From the NCBI GenBank assembly GCA_017163975.1, contig JAFFSR010000016.1, positions 210,001-274,000 of the forward strand: a DNA stretch of 64,000 bases, given 5' to 3'. Positions 31,802 through 43,439 of the stretch are shown here, in pieces; within the stretch, counting starts at the first letter, position 1; each line of letters starts with the position of its first letter. This DNA is from Anastatus disparis. Taxonomy: Eukaryota > Arthropoda > Insecta > Hymenoptera > Eupelmidae. Made by a program: the position numbers and the translations under genes. Below the pieces are notes generated by a model. That model ran no database searches. It saw only the letters and a list, made by a program, of their open reading frames with translations, and was not told the DNA's origin.

Positions 31802-32228
31802 GAGGAGAGGTTTGATGACTTTAACGTAGTCAAAACCAAAAGAGATAAGAAACTAAAAATTAATTAATAATTTATCATAAGAAATATTTATTTAATTATA
31901 AATAGTCTCATAAAAATTAATACATCTGTATCAACGTATAAAGGCTGTGGAATAACATCTTAATACGGTTAGTGCATCATAAGCTACGTTAGCCTAATGG
32001 CACAGTGACCAATAAAAGGCAGAGGAGAGGTTTGATGACTTTAACGTAGTCAAAACCAAAAGAGATGAGAAACTAAAAATTAATTATTAATTTATTATAA
32101 AAAATATTTATTTAATTATAAATAGTCTCATAAAAATTAGTACATCTATATCAACGTTTAAAGGCTGTGAAATAACACTTTATTACGGTTAGTGCATCCT
32201 AAGCTACGTTAGCTTAATGGCACAGTGA
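31802..32228. repeat. Tandem duplication of about 205 bp
   Basis: Two near-identical copies (about 31802-32008 and 32023-32228) start GAGGAGAGGTTTGATGACTT and end TAATGGCACAGTGA. Each contains AAGCTACGTTAGC. No coding signal. Confidence 0.85.
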
Positions 32229-32284
32229 AGTCGCAGTGTAACTCTCGTTGTGAGCGGACCTGTCTGCTTGACGCTCCGCCAAGA

Positions 32285-33680
32285 TGGATTACGGACGCTT
32301 AGCCGAATTCCACTAGGCCGAATCCTATTTAGCCGAAGTTATTTGGCCGAAAGCCATTTGATCGAATGGGTCATTTAGCCAAAGGCCATTTGATTGAAAG
32401 GGTTATTTGGCCGAAAGTTATTTGACGGAAAGGGTCATTTGATAAAAGGAATATTTGCTCAAATACATAATAATCACTGTTAAATGCACAATATACTTCA
32501 GCATTTAGCAGTATAGTATTATTTAATACTCCACAATATTCAAGAACAATAAAGTGAAGTTATTATTTATTCAAAAAAATGCATTGAAATTGTTATACAC
32601 GGATCTTGCTGGTTATCCGGCGCACGTCGCGGTTGGTTATTGACAGTATATATTACAAATAACACGTTAATCACAACAAATGTATGCAGAAATTGTTATA
32701 CATAGAACTTGCTGGTTATCCAGCGCACATAGTGGTTGGTTATTGACGGTATATATTACAAATACCACGTTTATCACAAGAAATGTATGTGGAAATTGTT
32801 ACACATAGAATTTTCTGGTTATCTGGCGCACATCGCGGCTGGTTATTGACAGTATATATTACAAATAACACGTTGATCACAAAAAATGTATGTGGAAATT
32901 GTTATACTTAGTACTTGCTGGTTATTCGGCGCACATCGCGGTTGGTTATTGACAGTATATATTACAAATAATACGTTAAGAGGAGGTCACGTATCTTTGT
33001 CCTTTGCTAATCAAAGAATTTAGTTTTTTACAGAAACTAATAACTTTAGCAAAAAATGGAGAGAAAGCCGCATCTCGTAATAAAAAAAGCAATATTTTCT
33101 CTGATAAGAAAGAATTAATTTTATTGCTTCGTTTTCAAGAAAACCTTGAAAAACTTAAATCATAGAGGTTAGGGTGGACAATTTGGTTTTTCAAGGTTTT
33201 CTTAAGAACGAAAGAATAAAATTAATTTTTTCTTATCAAAGAAAATATTGCTTTTTTTGATACAAGATGCGGCTTTCTCTTCATTTTTTGATAAAGTTAT
33301 TAGTTTTTGTGAAAAAATCATTTCTTTGATTAGAAAAGGACAGAGATACGTGACCTCCTCTTAATCACAAAAAATGTATGTGGAAATTGTTATACATAGA
33401 ACTTGCTGGTTATCCGGCGCACATCACGTGTGGTTATTGACAGTATACATTACAAATAACATGTTAATCACAAGAAATGTAGAAATTGTTATTAATAGAA
33501 CTTGCTGGTTATTCAACGCAAATCGCGAATGTTCCTTTCGGCCAAGTAACTTTCGGCTAAATGATCCATTTGGCCAAATATCTCTCCACTAAATGTACCA
33601 TTCGGCCAAATGACTCATTCGACGAAATAACTTTCGGCCAAAAAAATTCGGCCAAATGGGATTCGGCCAAGTCAAATTCA
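32285..33680. repeat. Minisatellite with GGCCGAA borders and 100-bp central units
   Basis: The borders (32300-32460 and 33525-33680) are degenerate repeats of words such as TTTGGCCGAAAG and ATTCGGCCAAATG, in opposite orientation. The centre (32590-33510) is a tandem array of about 100-bp units containing GAAATTGTTATACATAGAAC, GCTGGTTATCCGGCGCACAT and TTGACAGTATATATTAC. A MITE interrupts it at 32980-33360. Inverted borders around a repeat core suggest a foldback-like element. Confidence 0.75.
32980..33360. mobile_element. TTAA-flanked MITE, family B, with readable empty site
   Basis: 381 bp with long inverted ends starting GAGGAGGTCACGTATCTTTG, flanked by TTAA at 32976-32979 and 33361-33364. 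It splits one unit of the surrounding array; intact units read ACGTTAATCAC at the same point, so the target and duplication are directly visible. TTAA targeting is typical of piggyBac-like transposases. It carries no gene. Confidence 0.9.
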
Positions 33681-34572
33681 TCAACATGATTAAAAAACAT
33701 CAGCCCGCACCGCTGAAAAACATAGAAAGTACCAATATATTTGCGCCATTGAACATGGATAAGGAAGAAGACATCGTCACAACAGTGGAATCTTTATCTG
33801 CAGATCAACTTCTTGCAAGTCAGACACACCGAGAGACTTTTGCACCATAAAAGATAGTGCGTTTTAGAAACGCACTACAAGGTGGCGCGCATGCACAATA
33901 TTTTTGGAATATGCAAGATGAATATCGATACGGCGCCACCTTGCACTGTGTTTTACGATTAATGCACCAAAAAAAGTGATGCATGCATGATAAAATGTAA
34001 GGCAATACATATGATTCACGTAGCAGAAGACATCACTTTTTCTAGTGAGGGCGCGCATCAAGTTTATTGAGGCAAAAGTCTCTCCAGCACTGGTTACAAG
34101 TGAAACAAGTCATAAAACATTGAAGCAACATTCAGAAGCTATAGGTATAACAACGCAGTTCCAAGAAACAGAAAAAGAAAAAAAATTACAGACTCGTGAA
34201 AGATCGCCCTCTATACTCGCGTGCTATGTTACTCTAAAGAATGTAATTAAATATTTAATGGCGACTATTGATGAAACCAAATTTAGAATTAGAAATTTTA
34301 ACAACAGTACACAATCTTTATTTACAAACGATATCAATACATTCGAAAAAGTTAAAACTATACTATGCGAAAATAAAATCAAATTTTACACATACGCACT
34401 CAAACCACAGAAAATAAAAAATTTAGTTCTTGAGGGAATACGTGGTGATTCCTGCGAAAAAGAAATTTCCGCAAAAATAAACGATTTAATAATAGAATCA
34501 GTCAAAATCACTAAATTTTCTAAAATAAATCTTAATAAAAACAATCCGGACTTACAATATTTTTTAGTTTAA
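33681..34572 (+). pseudogene. Retroelement gag fragment with PRE_C2HC-like domain
   Basis: Two pieces are in coding order. One at 33656-33850 has IFAPLNMDKEED. Another at about 34050-34572 encodes YVTLKNVIKYLMATIDETK, FEKVKTILCENKIKFYTYAL and NLVLEGIRGD. The last run is the pattern of the PRE_C2HC domain of insect non-LTR gag proteins, which normally precedes zinc knuckles; those are absent, so it is truncated after NPDLQYFLV. The gap 33851-34040 holds an inverted motif (AAGGTGGCGC and GCGCCACCTT), perhaps a small insertion. Confidence 0.55.
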
Positions 34573-35276
34573 ATAAGTAACGATGGCGACTCTAGCGCCC
34601 TCTTTATAATTAACAATAAATATTAAAAATATTTACGAAATTCGCAACAAACGGAGAAGAAAATCCTTATTTTTTTAATGATATATAAAATTAAAATGAA
34701 AAATTAAATCATAGTTACTGTAGTATTTATCTTGAACACAAACATATGTAAATACATTACTGAGATTACCCTATATATAATACTTCCATCATTTTACTCA
34801 TCTCTTATCGATATAGTACGCGGACTTTTTTATAATTTTCTACTGCTTTTCACACTTCTTAATTTTAGGTTTTAGAAACGAATCTGTCAATACCTTTAAA
34901 ATAATAACTTTCTATTGTATCTGTTTCCTTTTCTTCTCGGTCTATTGAGAGTGGAGGGGTGAGTAAACTTTACGTTTGATTCGTTGAACTATATTTATTG
35001 AACAAAGTTACATGTGTATTCCTTTCCGCTTCTCAGCGGGAGACGCACTATAGAACACCCTGTCTTGTCCCTGCTGTGCGAGGACGCGAAGATGCTTTCG
35101 CAAGTTATATCATCTTGAGATTTTCTGGTTGATTGTGGTACCTCTTCTAGGGACCAGAATCGGTGAAGGAGCCCTATTATCCTTTCATGCCAAGGTTCTC
35201 TTTCCTCGCTGTCAATCCCAGTAGAGGCGGTGGTGACCGAGACAACAGCATCTTGGTTCTGAGTGCCGGTCAGTAC

Positions 35277-36982
35277 CTAGCCAAAGATTGTGCGTTGCGC
35301 CAATAAATGAGCTTGATGTCGGATTCCCAGAAGCATTATACTGCTGTAGACATCAGCTCCTGAGATGACGTGTACTTTTCCAGGAGTCATAAAGTACTGG
35401 TCAGCTAGTTCCAGACCTGCTAATCCTTGCAAGATTTCCGAGCTGAACGCCGACGTCGGAGTTATTATGTCAATGTGTTTAAGAACATGCGCCTTTACTG
35501 ATAATTGGCGTTCGTGTTCCTTTGAGCTTTTATAGACTTGGGTCCTGAACCTGGAGAAATCTATGGGCCTACTTGAAACTCCTGATATGTTGACTCCGTT
35601 TGGTTTGAGGGGGGTACTAAGGCGACGAATCAGTTCATCATCAGCGATGGTCACCTCTGAACAGGGGTCAAGAAGGGCTCTAACCATTTCTCGACACCCT
35701 CGCCCGTTGCTTAAAGCAATGGTTGCCGTCGGCAAAAAAGCTGGTCAAATAACCGTTGGGGGCGAAATATCTCTCTGTTCGCGTGCAGTGGTGGCGGCGG
35801 TTGTTGACTGGATTGTGGGAGCTCGAACTTTAGCAGGTACAGACGGTCCAGCAGCTTCTCTTGATCTCTTATTCGCTCCTTCATGAATGAGAGTGTGATG
35901 ACGTCGACCACATTTCCAACATGATCTTGTTGATGGGCAATTTGCAACTCCATGTCCCGAGCCCAGGCAGTTGAAACAGATATGAGCTTTAGTCACCATT
36001 TTACGTTTCATGATCGGGCTGAGAGACTTGAATTTTTGGCAATGACCTAAGTAGTGATAGTCGGTGCAGACTGGACATCTCTGACTTGCGTCAGTGTTTG
36101 TGGTCGTCGCAGCCGCTGTTACCCTTCTGCGAGGGTCACCTTGTCGGAGCCATCCCTTTGGTCGTGAAGCCCGTCTAGAAGGCCCGGCTTCAACGGACTT
36201 CAAGGTTCGACATCTGCGTTGCAAAAATGCCTTCAGCACTTCAAAAGGTGAGTCAGCATTCTGAGGCACCTCGTCCTTTCTTTGAAGCTCGTCCTCCCAG
36301 TCCCGCCTTGTCACTGGATTTATTGAGAGAGTCGTCAGGGTTGCAAACCAGCAGTCCCACTGATCCACTGGTCGGTTGAGGGATTTCTATTGGTCTCGAT
36401 GCTGTTGAATAGTATCGAGTAACTTTTGTAGACCTGAAGCTGACTCTTCCAGAAGGCGTGGTAATTTCAGCAAAGCACATAGATGGTCATGCACCAACAG
36501 GCGTTCGTTGTCGTAGCGAGCCTCAAGAATCGACTAGGCGACAGCGTAGTTGTTTGTGGTTACTTGAATGGTTTCTAAAGCTTATTTTGCTTCGCTTTTG
36601 ACAAGAGTCTTGAGGTAATAGAGTCTGTCTACATCACTCAAGGTCTTATTTCTATGAATAAGTGACTTGAACAAATCCTTAAATGATTCCCAATCCTGAC
36701 GATGACCACTGAACTCGGGGACCACCACTCGCGAAAGGCGAGAGGCTTTATTTGTAGGCCTCCTTTCTTGCTCGTCTCTCTTCTTGTTGTCTCAGGTTGA
36801 AGTCGCAATTGAACGTCGTATATTAGGCCTCTTGACGATAGATAGAGCCCTTCCACTTGATGGTAGCAATCTTCGGCGAAATAAGAGGGGTTGGCGGCTG
36901 CGCCTTCCCTCACAAGAGCAACATGGTTTGCCAGAAAATCTGACCAGTAGGTTTCCAGCAATTCCAAGCGGCTAGTCGCCAA
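35277..36982 (-). pseudogene. BEL/Pao gag and aspartic protease, broken into several frames
   Basis: Reading leftward, the gag N-terminus is at 36982-36638 (MATSRLELLETYWSDFLANH). The gag C-terminus at 36368-35745 has three Cys/His knuckle-like sites (CPVCTDYHYLGHC, CFNCLGSGHGVANC and CWKCGRRHHTLIH). The protease region at 35735-35277 is DUF1758-like with RALLDPCSEVTIADDE, where the family usually has D-x-G-S; Cys in place of Gly may impair it. It also has GLELADQYFMTPG and ends near QRTIFG. Frame changes near 36450 and 35740 and stops between parts show it is dead. The usual role is particle formation and polyprotein maturation. Confidence 0.82.
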
Positions 36983-38007
36983 GCCTGCTGTCCATCGATT
37001 CGCAGGAGTAGCGTTTATGTCGTCGGCTGTCCTTCAAATGATTTCTACGAGAGCGATTTGGGCAGCCAATTCCATCTGAAAAAAGAAGCAGGTCTCGATA
37101 TCGAGCGATGCACAATCGCCAGGGAGCTTCCTTCCATGACTCTTCTGGAAAGAGATAGGCAGAGACGTGCGATCTCGTTGCCTCAGGAAAACGTTAGCAG
37201 ACGATTTTCTTGATTGACTAAGTTAGAAAGGCGAACTGAGGCCCACTAGATTAGGTGAGGCGGAGACCATGCTAAGCACGAGGTCTTCCCCCTTTTGTCT
37301 ATTTGACTTGTTTCTGGGTCGATCGGCGAGCCGAGAGTCATCGGCGCCTCAAACATTACCGAGTTGGAGTCGTCACTCCGAGCTACACTTGATCAAGTTA
37401 CACATAAAAACCACAGGATGACCTGCTAGTAAGGCCGCCCGCCATACCGCTCGTGGAAGCTCCCCTTTTCATTCCCGTATGTTAACAAAGCGTTGAAAGG
37501 TGTGCAGTATGTTATGCACCCCTTTTGAGTCACAACTTTTCATGTTGTATTTCTTTATGTAATCTAACACGTTATAAGGAAAAGGGTAAAATGAGGCAAA
37601 AGCATCAGGAATCCTGATTTCATCAAGCCAGCTAATTGCTACCTGCAATGCTCTAGGTATGAAAAAAGAACCAGCATGTTTGATACAGAGAAGAAATGGG
37701 AGAAGAGAAAGATGGAAAAAAGCATGGAAAGCGAGAGGACAAATGTGCAATGGAACATACACTTTGCCCTCCTACTTGCACCCCCATGCCACTCACCGAA
37801 TCGTAGACTACGATAAGGCGAAGCGAAAAAAGAAAGAAAAGGGTGGGCTCTCTTTAGACGCTCGATCAAAAAAGAGAATAAAGAAAGAATAGAAAAAAAT
37901 GGAAGAAAAAAGAAGAAAGAAAAAAAAACGCGGGAAATGAGTGACAAATGTGCAATGGCATATGCACTTTGTCCTTTATGCGTACCTTTCTGCCATCCAC
38001 CAAATTA

Positions 38008-38375
38008 CAAAGCTATCATAAAATGGCGAAACGGAAGATTTGAGACGCAGCTTCAGCGCTGGAAAATGCGCGTCCCTTTGTCTTCATACCACCCGCCCAA
38101 TCACAGGACTACAGTAAAAAGGCGAAACGGAGTACGCGAGATGCGACTTTTGCGCGGGAAAATGCGCGTCCTTTCGTTTTCATGCCGCCCGCCAACTCAC
38201 AAGACTACAGTAAAAAGGCGAAACGGAGTACGCAAGACGCGACTTTTGCACGGGAAAATGCGCGTCCTGTTGTTTTCATGCGGCCCGCCAAATCACAAGA
38301 CTACAGTAAAAAGGCGAAACGGAATACGCGAGACGCGACTTTTGCGCGGGAAAATGCGCGTCCTTTTGTTTTAGG
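38008..38375 (+). repeat. Minisatellite of about 90-bp units
   Basis: Four copies contain AAAAGGCGAAACGGAGTACG, then GCGCGGGAAAATGCGCGTCC and TTTTCATGC. A related single block lies near 37740-37830. Arg/Lys-rich frames come from the repeat. Confidence 0.85.
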
Positions 38376-38599
38376 CTGTACAAGTTCACTGCATCTTACC
38401 TTCTTTTAGCTCCAATTAAACATACACAGAAAGCAAAAATTGAAACTTCAACTCAATCCGGCTCGAAGGACCAATGTTTCCTTTTCTTCTCGGTCTCTTG
38501 AGAGTGGAGGGGTGAGTGAACGTTACGTTTGATTCGTTGAACTATACTTATTGAACAAAGTTGCATGTGTATTCCCATCCGCTTACATACAGCAACTGA

Positions 38600-39354
38600 A
38601 CTGAACCCTGGCCGCGCGATCCTTATATAGGCGTGTCGGCGGTAAAGAAAATTGAACAGAGAGGGAAAAAGGGGGGGTGGGAATAAAAGGCGCGTTGAGC
38701 AAGCAGCCATTAACTCACCGCCTCGTGATGGCGTGAACAGTATCTCATTCCAATATTGTTTATATGCGAGCGTTTTATACCATGTATATGCGTGTTTTAT
38801 ATTATATTATAAGGCTTTTTTTTGTAGAGTTATTTGCACCTATGTATCCTGTTATGTATTAAAAATAAGCAAATAGACATATTTAAAAAAAAAATCAATT
38901 TCACAGCACTTGTTTTGCATACGGAGGGCGGAAGTTTAAATCCACCTAAGAGCATAAAAAATTTTTTTTAATTTTTTCTGCATTTTATATGCATAACTGA
39001 TTAAACTTAATTAATTAAATTCATTTGCAACAATAAAATTGCAATAAATTATTAATTCTATTAAATATAAATATTTAAAAACTTTGAATTTTAAATAATA
39101 GAATAAAAAGCAAAGCAAAAGAATTTCATATGTAAGTGTAAGCACACACATACACATGTAGATGTGTTAGTTTGTTGAAATAAAATATAATGGTTAGTTT
39201 CCACTTAGGCAATTTCCATTGAGGTTTAAATCAAATCTAAACACTTTGAAAGTGAATTCAAAGTATATATAATTCAATTCAAAGCTGTATTGAATTACAA
39301 AATAGAATTTCTTCTCAGTTTTTTTTATTTTTTAAATTTACAATTAAATTTAGA
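38600..39354. other. AT-rich spacer, possibly including the gypsy leader
   Basis: At 38908-38950 a segment with GGAAGTTTAAATCCACC resembles the T-arm of a tRNA, but the rest does not fold. No gene is supported up to the gag ATG at 39355. Confidence 0.4.
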
Positions 39355-42063
39355 ATGTCGAAAAGAAAGTCAATCCTGAAGTTACATGAGAAGACATCTG
39401 AAAAACTTTTAAATGTAATCGATCAGCTCTCAGATGCAAATTCTCCTGAAGTTATAAGAAAATCATGCTCATGGAAAGAGCAGTAGCCGAGGAATTAATA
39501 AAATGCCTCGATGAAAATCAAGATGGCTTAGAAGCTAGGATAATAAACATCGAAGGAGATGTAACAATCAGAGTATTTTGCAAAGTAATATGCAAATTAA
39601 CCAAGATTCTCTGAAAAAAATCATTAAAACTTTTAGAAAATTTAATGAATAAAAAATTAGAAGAAGCCAAAGCTGATCTTAAAAAAGAAATGAATGAAAG
39701 ATTAGAAGAAGCCAAATCTGAATGGCAAAAAGAATTCAAGCTTTAAAAATAAAATAGAGAGTTTGAAATCAGAAAATAAAGTTCTAAATGATCTTGTTAA
39801 AGAAAATGATATAATGGCAAACATAAGGAATCAAAAAATATATCAACTTGATGAGGCGTTGAGAGAAAATGAAGAAGCCACGAAACGTTTGCAAGAACAA
39901 GTAGATAATTCTACAGTAAATCATACTTGTAATGGTAGTCAAATAGCACTAAGTGGTGCTACTAAAAAATTAAATTTAAAAATTCCTTAATTTAACGGGA
40001 CACCAGAAGAGAGACCAAATTAAGTTCTTAAATGATCTTACACGGTATATAGATGTCACTAAATTAAATGAAAAAGAAATTAAATATATTTATTCTCAAA
40101 CTTCAGAAGGAATTGCTCAAAGTTGGTTTAATATCAATGAGAATGATATGATATGATATTACAATGATATGTTATTATATTATATATATGATATTATAAA
40201 TTTGAGGAATTTGAAGAAAGATTCAGGCTACAATTCTGGAATGAAAATACACAGAAAGCAATAAAAAGAAAAATTTAATTCGAAAAATTCATTCCTAAAA
40301 AGAATTTAAATAGATAATTATATGCAATGAAACTATTGAATCTAGTGCAAGAACTAGATCAACATCGAGATGATTGTGAAATATTAACTCAATTAAGCAG
40401 TCATTTTGATAGAGGAATCCGAAGTGCAATACGCGTGCAACATATTAAAGATAAAACTGCATTCTTTGCACTTTTATCAGAATTTTATTTTGATGATCAA
40501 AATCAAGAGGATGAACAAGATCCTACGGAAAAGAATAAAAGCCATCCAAACAAAAATTTAAATTATTATAATAAGCATTATAATGAGAATGGATATAACC
40601 AAAACCATTATAATGCACATAAGGTAAATGAAATGAGAGTGCAACGAGGGAATAAACCAAAAGGTTAAAACTCATCGACAAGTCAACAAGACTTTATTGA
40701 AGAAGGTGTAGATGTTACGAGCTTATTTCCAGAAGGAGGTACATTAAAATCGGGAAACTGACAGGAGTTGCATTTTGTAATTCGGATCCAGGAAAAAGCA
40801 AAATAAATCAGCTAAATGAAACTGATAAAAAAGAAAGTTTTGAGGTTGACACTATATTTAGTGATCCTCGTAGCGAACTCTTATATAATATTGAACCTGA
40901 CGGTGACAACATCATGAAAAAGAAATGTCCTCAGATACCATTAGAGGTGGAAGAGATCAAAATTCAAGCATAAATAGATTTAGGCAGTGAGGCGACCTGA
41001 ATTTTGAAAGAGTACTATTAGAATAATTGAAAATGATAATAAACCGTATAATGAAATGTTTAACACATCAAATTTTAAAGATAGGTTAGAAACCACTAAA
41101 AATTTATATATTAAAACGAAAACGAATAAAGATTTTAAGGGTTCGTTAATTGAATATAAACATATAATAAAATTTAATCAGAATGAGCTTGAAAAAATAA
41201 CAAATGATTATAAATTAATAAATATATGCTCAATAATGTATAATAAACAAAATGAAGTGATTCAATGTCCCGAAATTACGATAAATATCCAGGGAATAGA
41301 ATCTAAAGCTCTAATAGACGCAGGGAGTAAAATCACCTGTATATTAGAAAAATTTTATTTAAATAATTAAAAGATATTTAAAAATTGTTTAACGATGCCA
41401 TTAACAGGCATAATCGTAAAAAATGCCACATGCACAAAATCAGCAAGATTAACAAAACAAATATATGCCAATGCAGAAATTAACAATTTACAAACAAAAA
41501 TAATATCTATAATAATACCACAATTAATCAAACAATGTATAATCGGGTATGATACCCAGAAAACACTTAATATGCTTATTAATATGCGGCGTGAGAAAAT
41601 AAATTTCCAGATAAATAATAAAGATGATATAATATCATACAAATTGAAAACTATAAATAATGAATACTTGACTCTACATATAGAGATCGAAGAAATAAAT
41701 GAAGTGCAAAACTTCAATAATAAAAATAATATGGCAAAAAAGTGGCCAGAAAAAAGAAAAATTAATAGAAAAATTAAATCTAAATAATTAAATAAATTAA
41801 ACAAAGAAAAAATGAAAAAGTTTATGATAAAAGATAAAAAATTATTTAGAAGGAAGCCCGTATTAATTTAAAAGCATGAAAATAAATTTAAAACAATGAA
41901 AGATAAACTACACCTACATAATGTAAAATTAACAAGTAAATTAGATGCGAAAACTGAGAACTTACTGAATAAAAGCATGATCGAAAGATCAAAAATTCAA
42001 TACATAAATCCAGTAGTCTCAGCAAAACAAAAAGAACTTAATACAGTAATGCCCGAACGTTCA
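39355..42063 (+). pseudogene. Ty3/gypsy gag-protease relic with the start of reverse transcriptase, copy 2
   Basis: Gag begins MSKRKSILKLHEKTSEK at 39355. A coiled-coil part is at 39640-39990 and the C-terminal gag at 40327-40668 (LSSHFDRGIRSAIRVQHIKD, FALLSEFYFDD). One protease-like piece lies near 40950. Another at 41056-41787 has ALIDAGSKITCI (retropepsin, with DAG for the usual DSG/DTG) and CIIGYDTQKTL, interrupted by one TAA at 41368-41370. At about 41990 IERSKIQYINPVV matches the opening of a reverse transcriptase, which then stops. Many nonsense codons and shifts; the catalytic RT core and integrase are absent. Confidence 0.78.
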
Positions 42064-42420
42064 TAGCTACATTTTTAGCTATTATGACGGTTCAAGGGTG
42101 GGCAAATGAATACTTGAAATACTGTAAATAAGACAAATGATATAAATAATAATAATAATAATGATAAGGAAAAACAAAAAACTAATATGAAATAAAAAAT
42201 TTTTGACACAAAAACACTAAATAATACAAACCATTATAAGAATTCGATAGAAAAAAGGCAAAAAATCAGAATATCAAGCGTCCTGATTTATCGCATCACA
42301 ATTTTGACTGCCAGGACAAGGAAAAAGATAGAGCCACATAAATGGAGAGTGCAGCAATTCACTCAAACGGGCAAAAACAATAACAACAGCAAAAGACGAT
42401 ACAGACCGTCAGCGCATGTA

Positions 42421-42874
42421 ACTTTTCAAAATTTGTAAAATATATATTTCATTAATTAACGAATAAAGAGATTAAGTATTTTAAATTATATAAGACTATA
42501 TTCAAAAAATTATTTATAAAAGGATCTTGCATTAAATAAAAGTGTTATTTATCGCACATCTAAGAGTGATGTACTCAAAGATTTCGTCGATTTAAAAAAT
42601 TTTCTGCATATCTCACAGCAATAAAAAAGTAAATTATCGCACTCTTTCGAGTATTGCGCTCAACGGAGTTGTTCGATAATAACTTTTATCACTATACCTT
42701 CTCCTTCACATGTAATAAAAAAAAATACGCACTATCGCATTCCCAAGAATATTGCACTGGAGGAAATCGTTAAAAAATGTATTTTTTTTATATTATTGCT
42801 GTATGCATCTTGTATATACATGTAGTTAATAAAATTAATGAAGTGAATTTGAATTCGGTAATTAAAATATTACC
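42421..42874 (+). repeat. LTR copy 2 of the gypsy family
   Basis: From TTTTCAAAATTTGTAAAATA to AAAATATTACC, followed by TGGCGACCGTGG, a primer-binding-like start. It contains iterated units with TTATCGCAC, AGAGT, TTGC(A/G)CTC and CGTCGAT. It matches the inverted copy at 49545-50110 nearly end to end. Confidence 0.75.
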
Positions 42875-42978
42875 TGGCGACCGTGGAACAAGTCAAGTCT
42901 ACTTTAAGAGCAGGCCGGATTCGCTGTCCTTATCTAAATGAGTTTTTTGTTATTTACTTAAGTATTAACGGATTATCT

Positions 42979-43208
42979 GCAAATTGAAGGTTGAGCGCAA
43001 TAGATATTATTATCATGGATATTTATGCACAAGAACAAAAAATTCTACCGATTTGTTTTCGAGAAAAGTAAGAAACGCAAAAATATTATAAACATCACCT
43101 TTCACTTAAGCGTTCCTTACTTTTCTCAAAAAACAAATCGGTAGAATTTTGTGTTCTTGTGCATAGATATTCATAATAATATCTATTGTGCTCAATCTTT
43201 AATTTGTA
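42979..43208. repeat. 230-bp palindrome (probable MITE)
   Basis: Arms of about 100 bp pair around a short centre: TTGAGCGCAATAGATATTAT on the left is mirrored at about 43179-43198, and AAATTCTACCGATTTGTTTT is mirrored near 43134. No clear target duplication was identified. Confidence 0.8.
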
Positions 43209-43278
43209 GATACATCGATGAATACTTGAGGAAATGACAAAAAACTCAATTATACAAGGACAGCTAATACGGCCTGCT

Positions 43279-43279
<1 letters not shown>

Positions 43280-43346
<67 letters not shown>
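43280..43346. repeat. (TA)n microsatellite
   Basis: Uninterrupted TA run. Ile/Tyr-repeat frames on both strands derive from it. The sequence just after (43347-43400, CAGAATGCTTAGATCTTGCG) is repeated at about 50126-50175. Confidence 0.9.
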
Positions 43347-43355
<9 letters not shown>

Positions 43356-43439
43356 TAGATCTTGCGCTTCTGACAGCATAAGATCGAATGAATCCTTCTT
43401 CGCTGGACGCATGCCTTCTTATATCATTTGATAAACTTT

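Larger units (their letters stand above)
34918..38600 (-). mobile_element. BEL/Pao LTR retrotransposon relic, internally deleted
   Basis: Two LTR-like segments share about 110 bp: 34918-35030 and 38471-38580, each with TTCCTTTTCTTCTCGGTCT, GAGAGTGGAGGGGTGAGT and TTGATTCGTTGAACTATA. They bracket a minus-strand gag-protease region (35277-36982). Reverse transcriptase, RNase H and integrase are missing, so most of pol is deleted. The 5' leader side (37000-38460) holds a minisatellite and no coding sequence I recognise. Confidence 0.75.

Noticed and set aside
37469..37947. Phe/Leu-rich minus-strand frames that could look like membrane proteins
   Set aside because: Complement of purine-rich, repeat-like DNA inside the BEL/Pao leader; no independent support.
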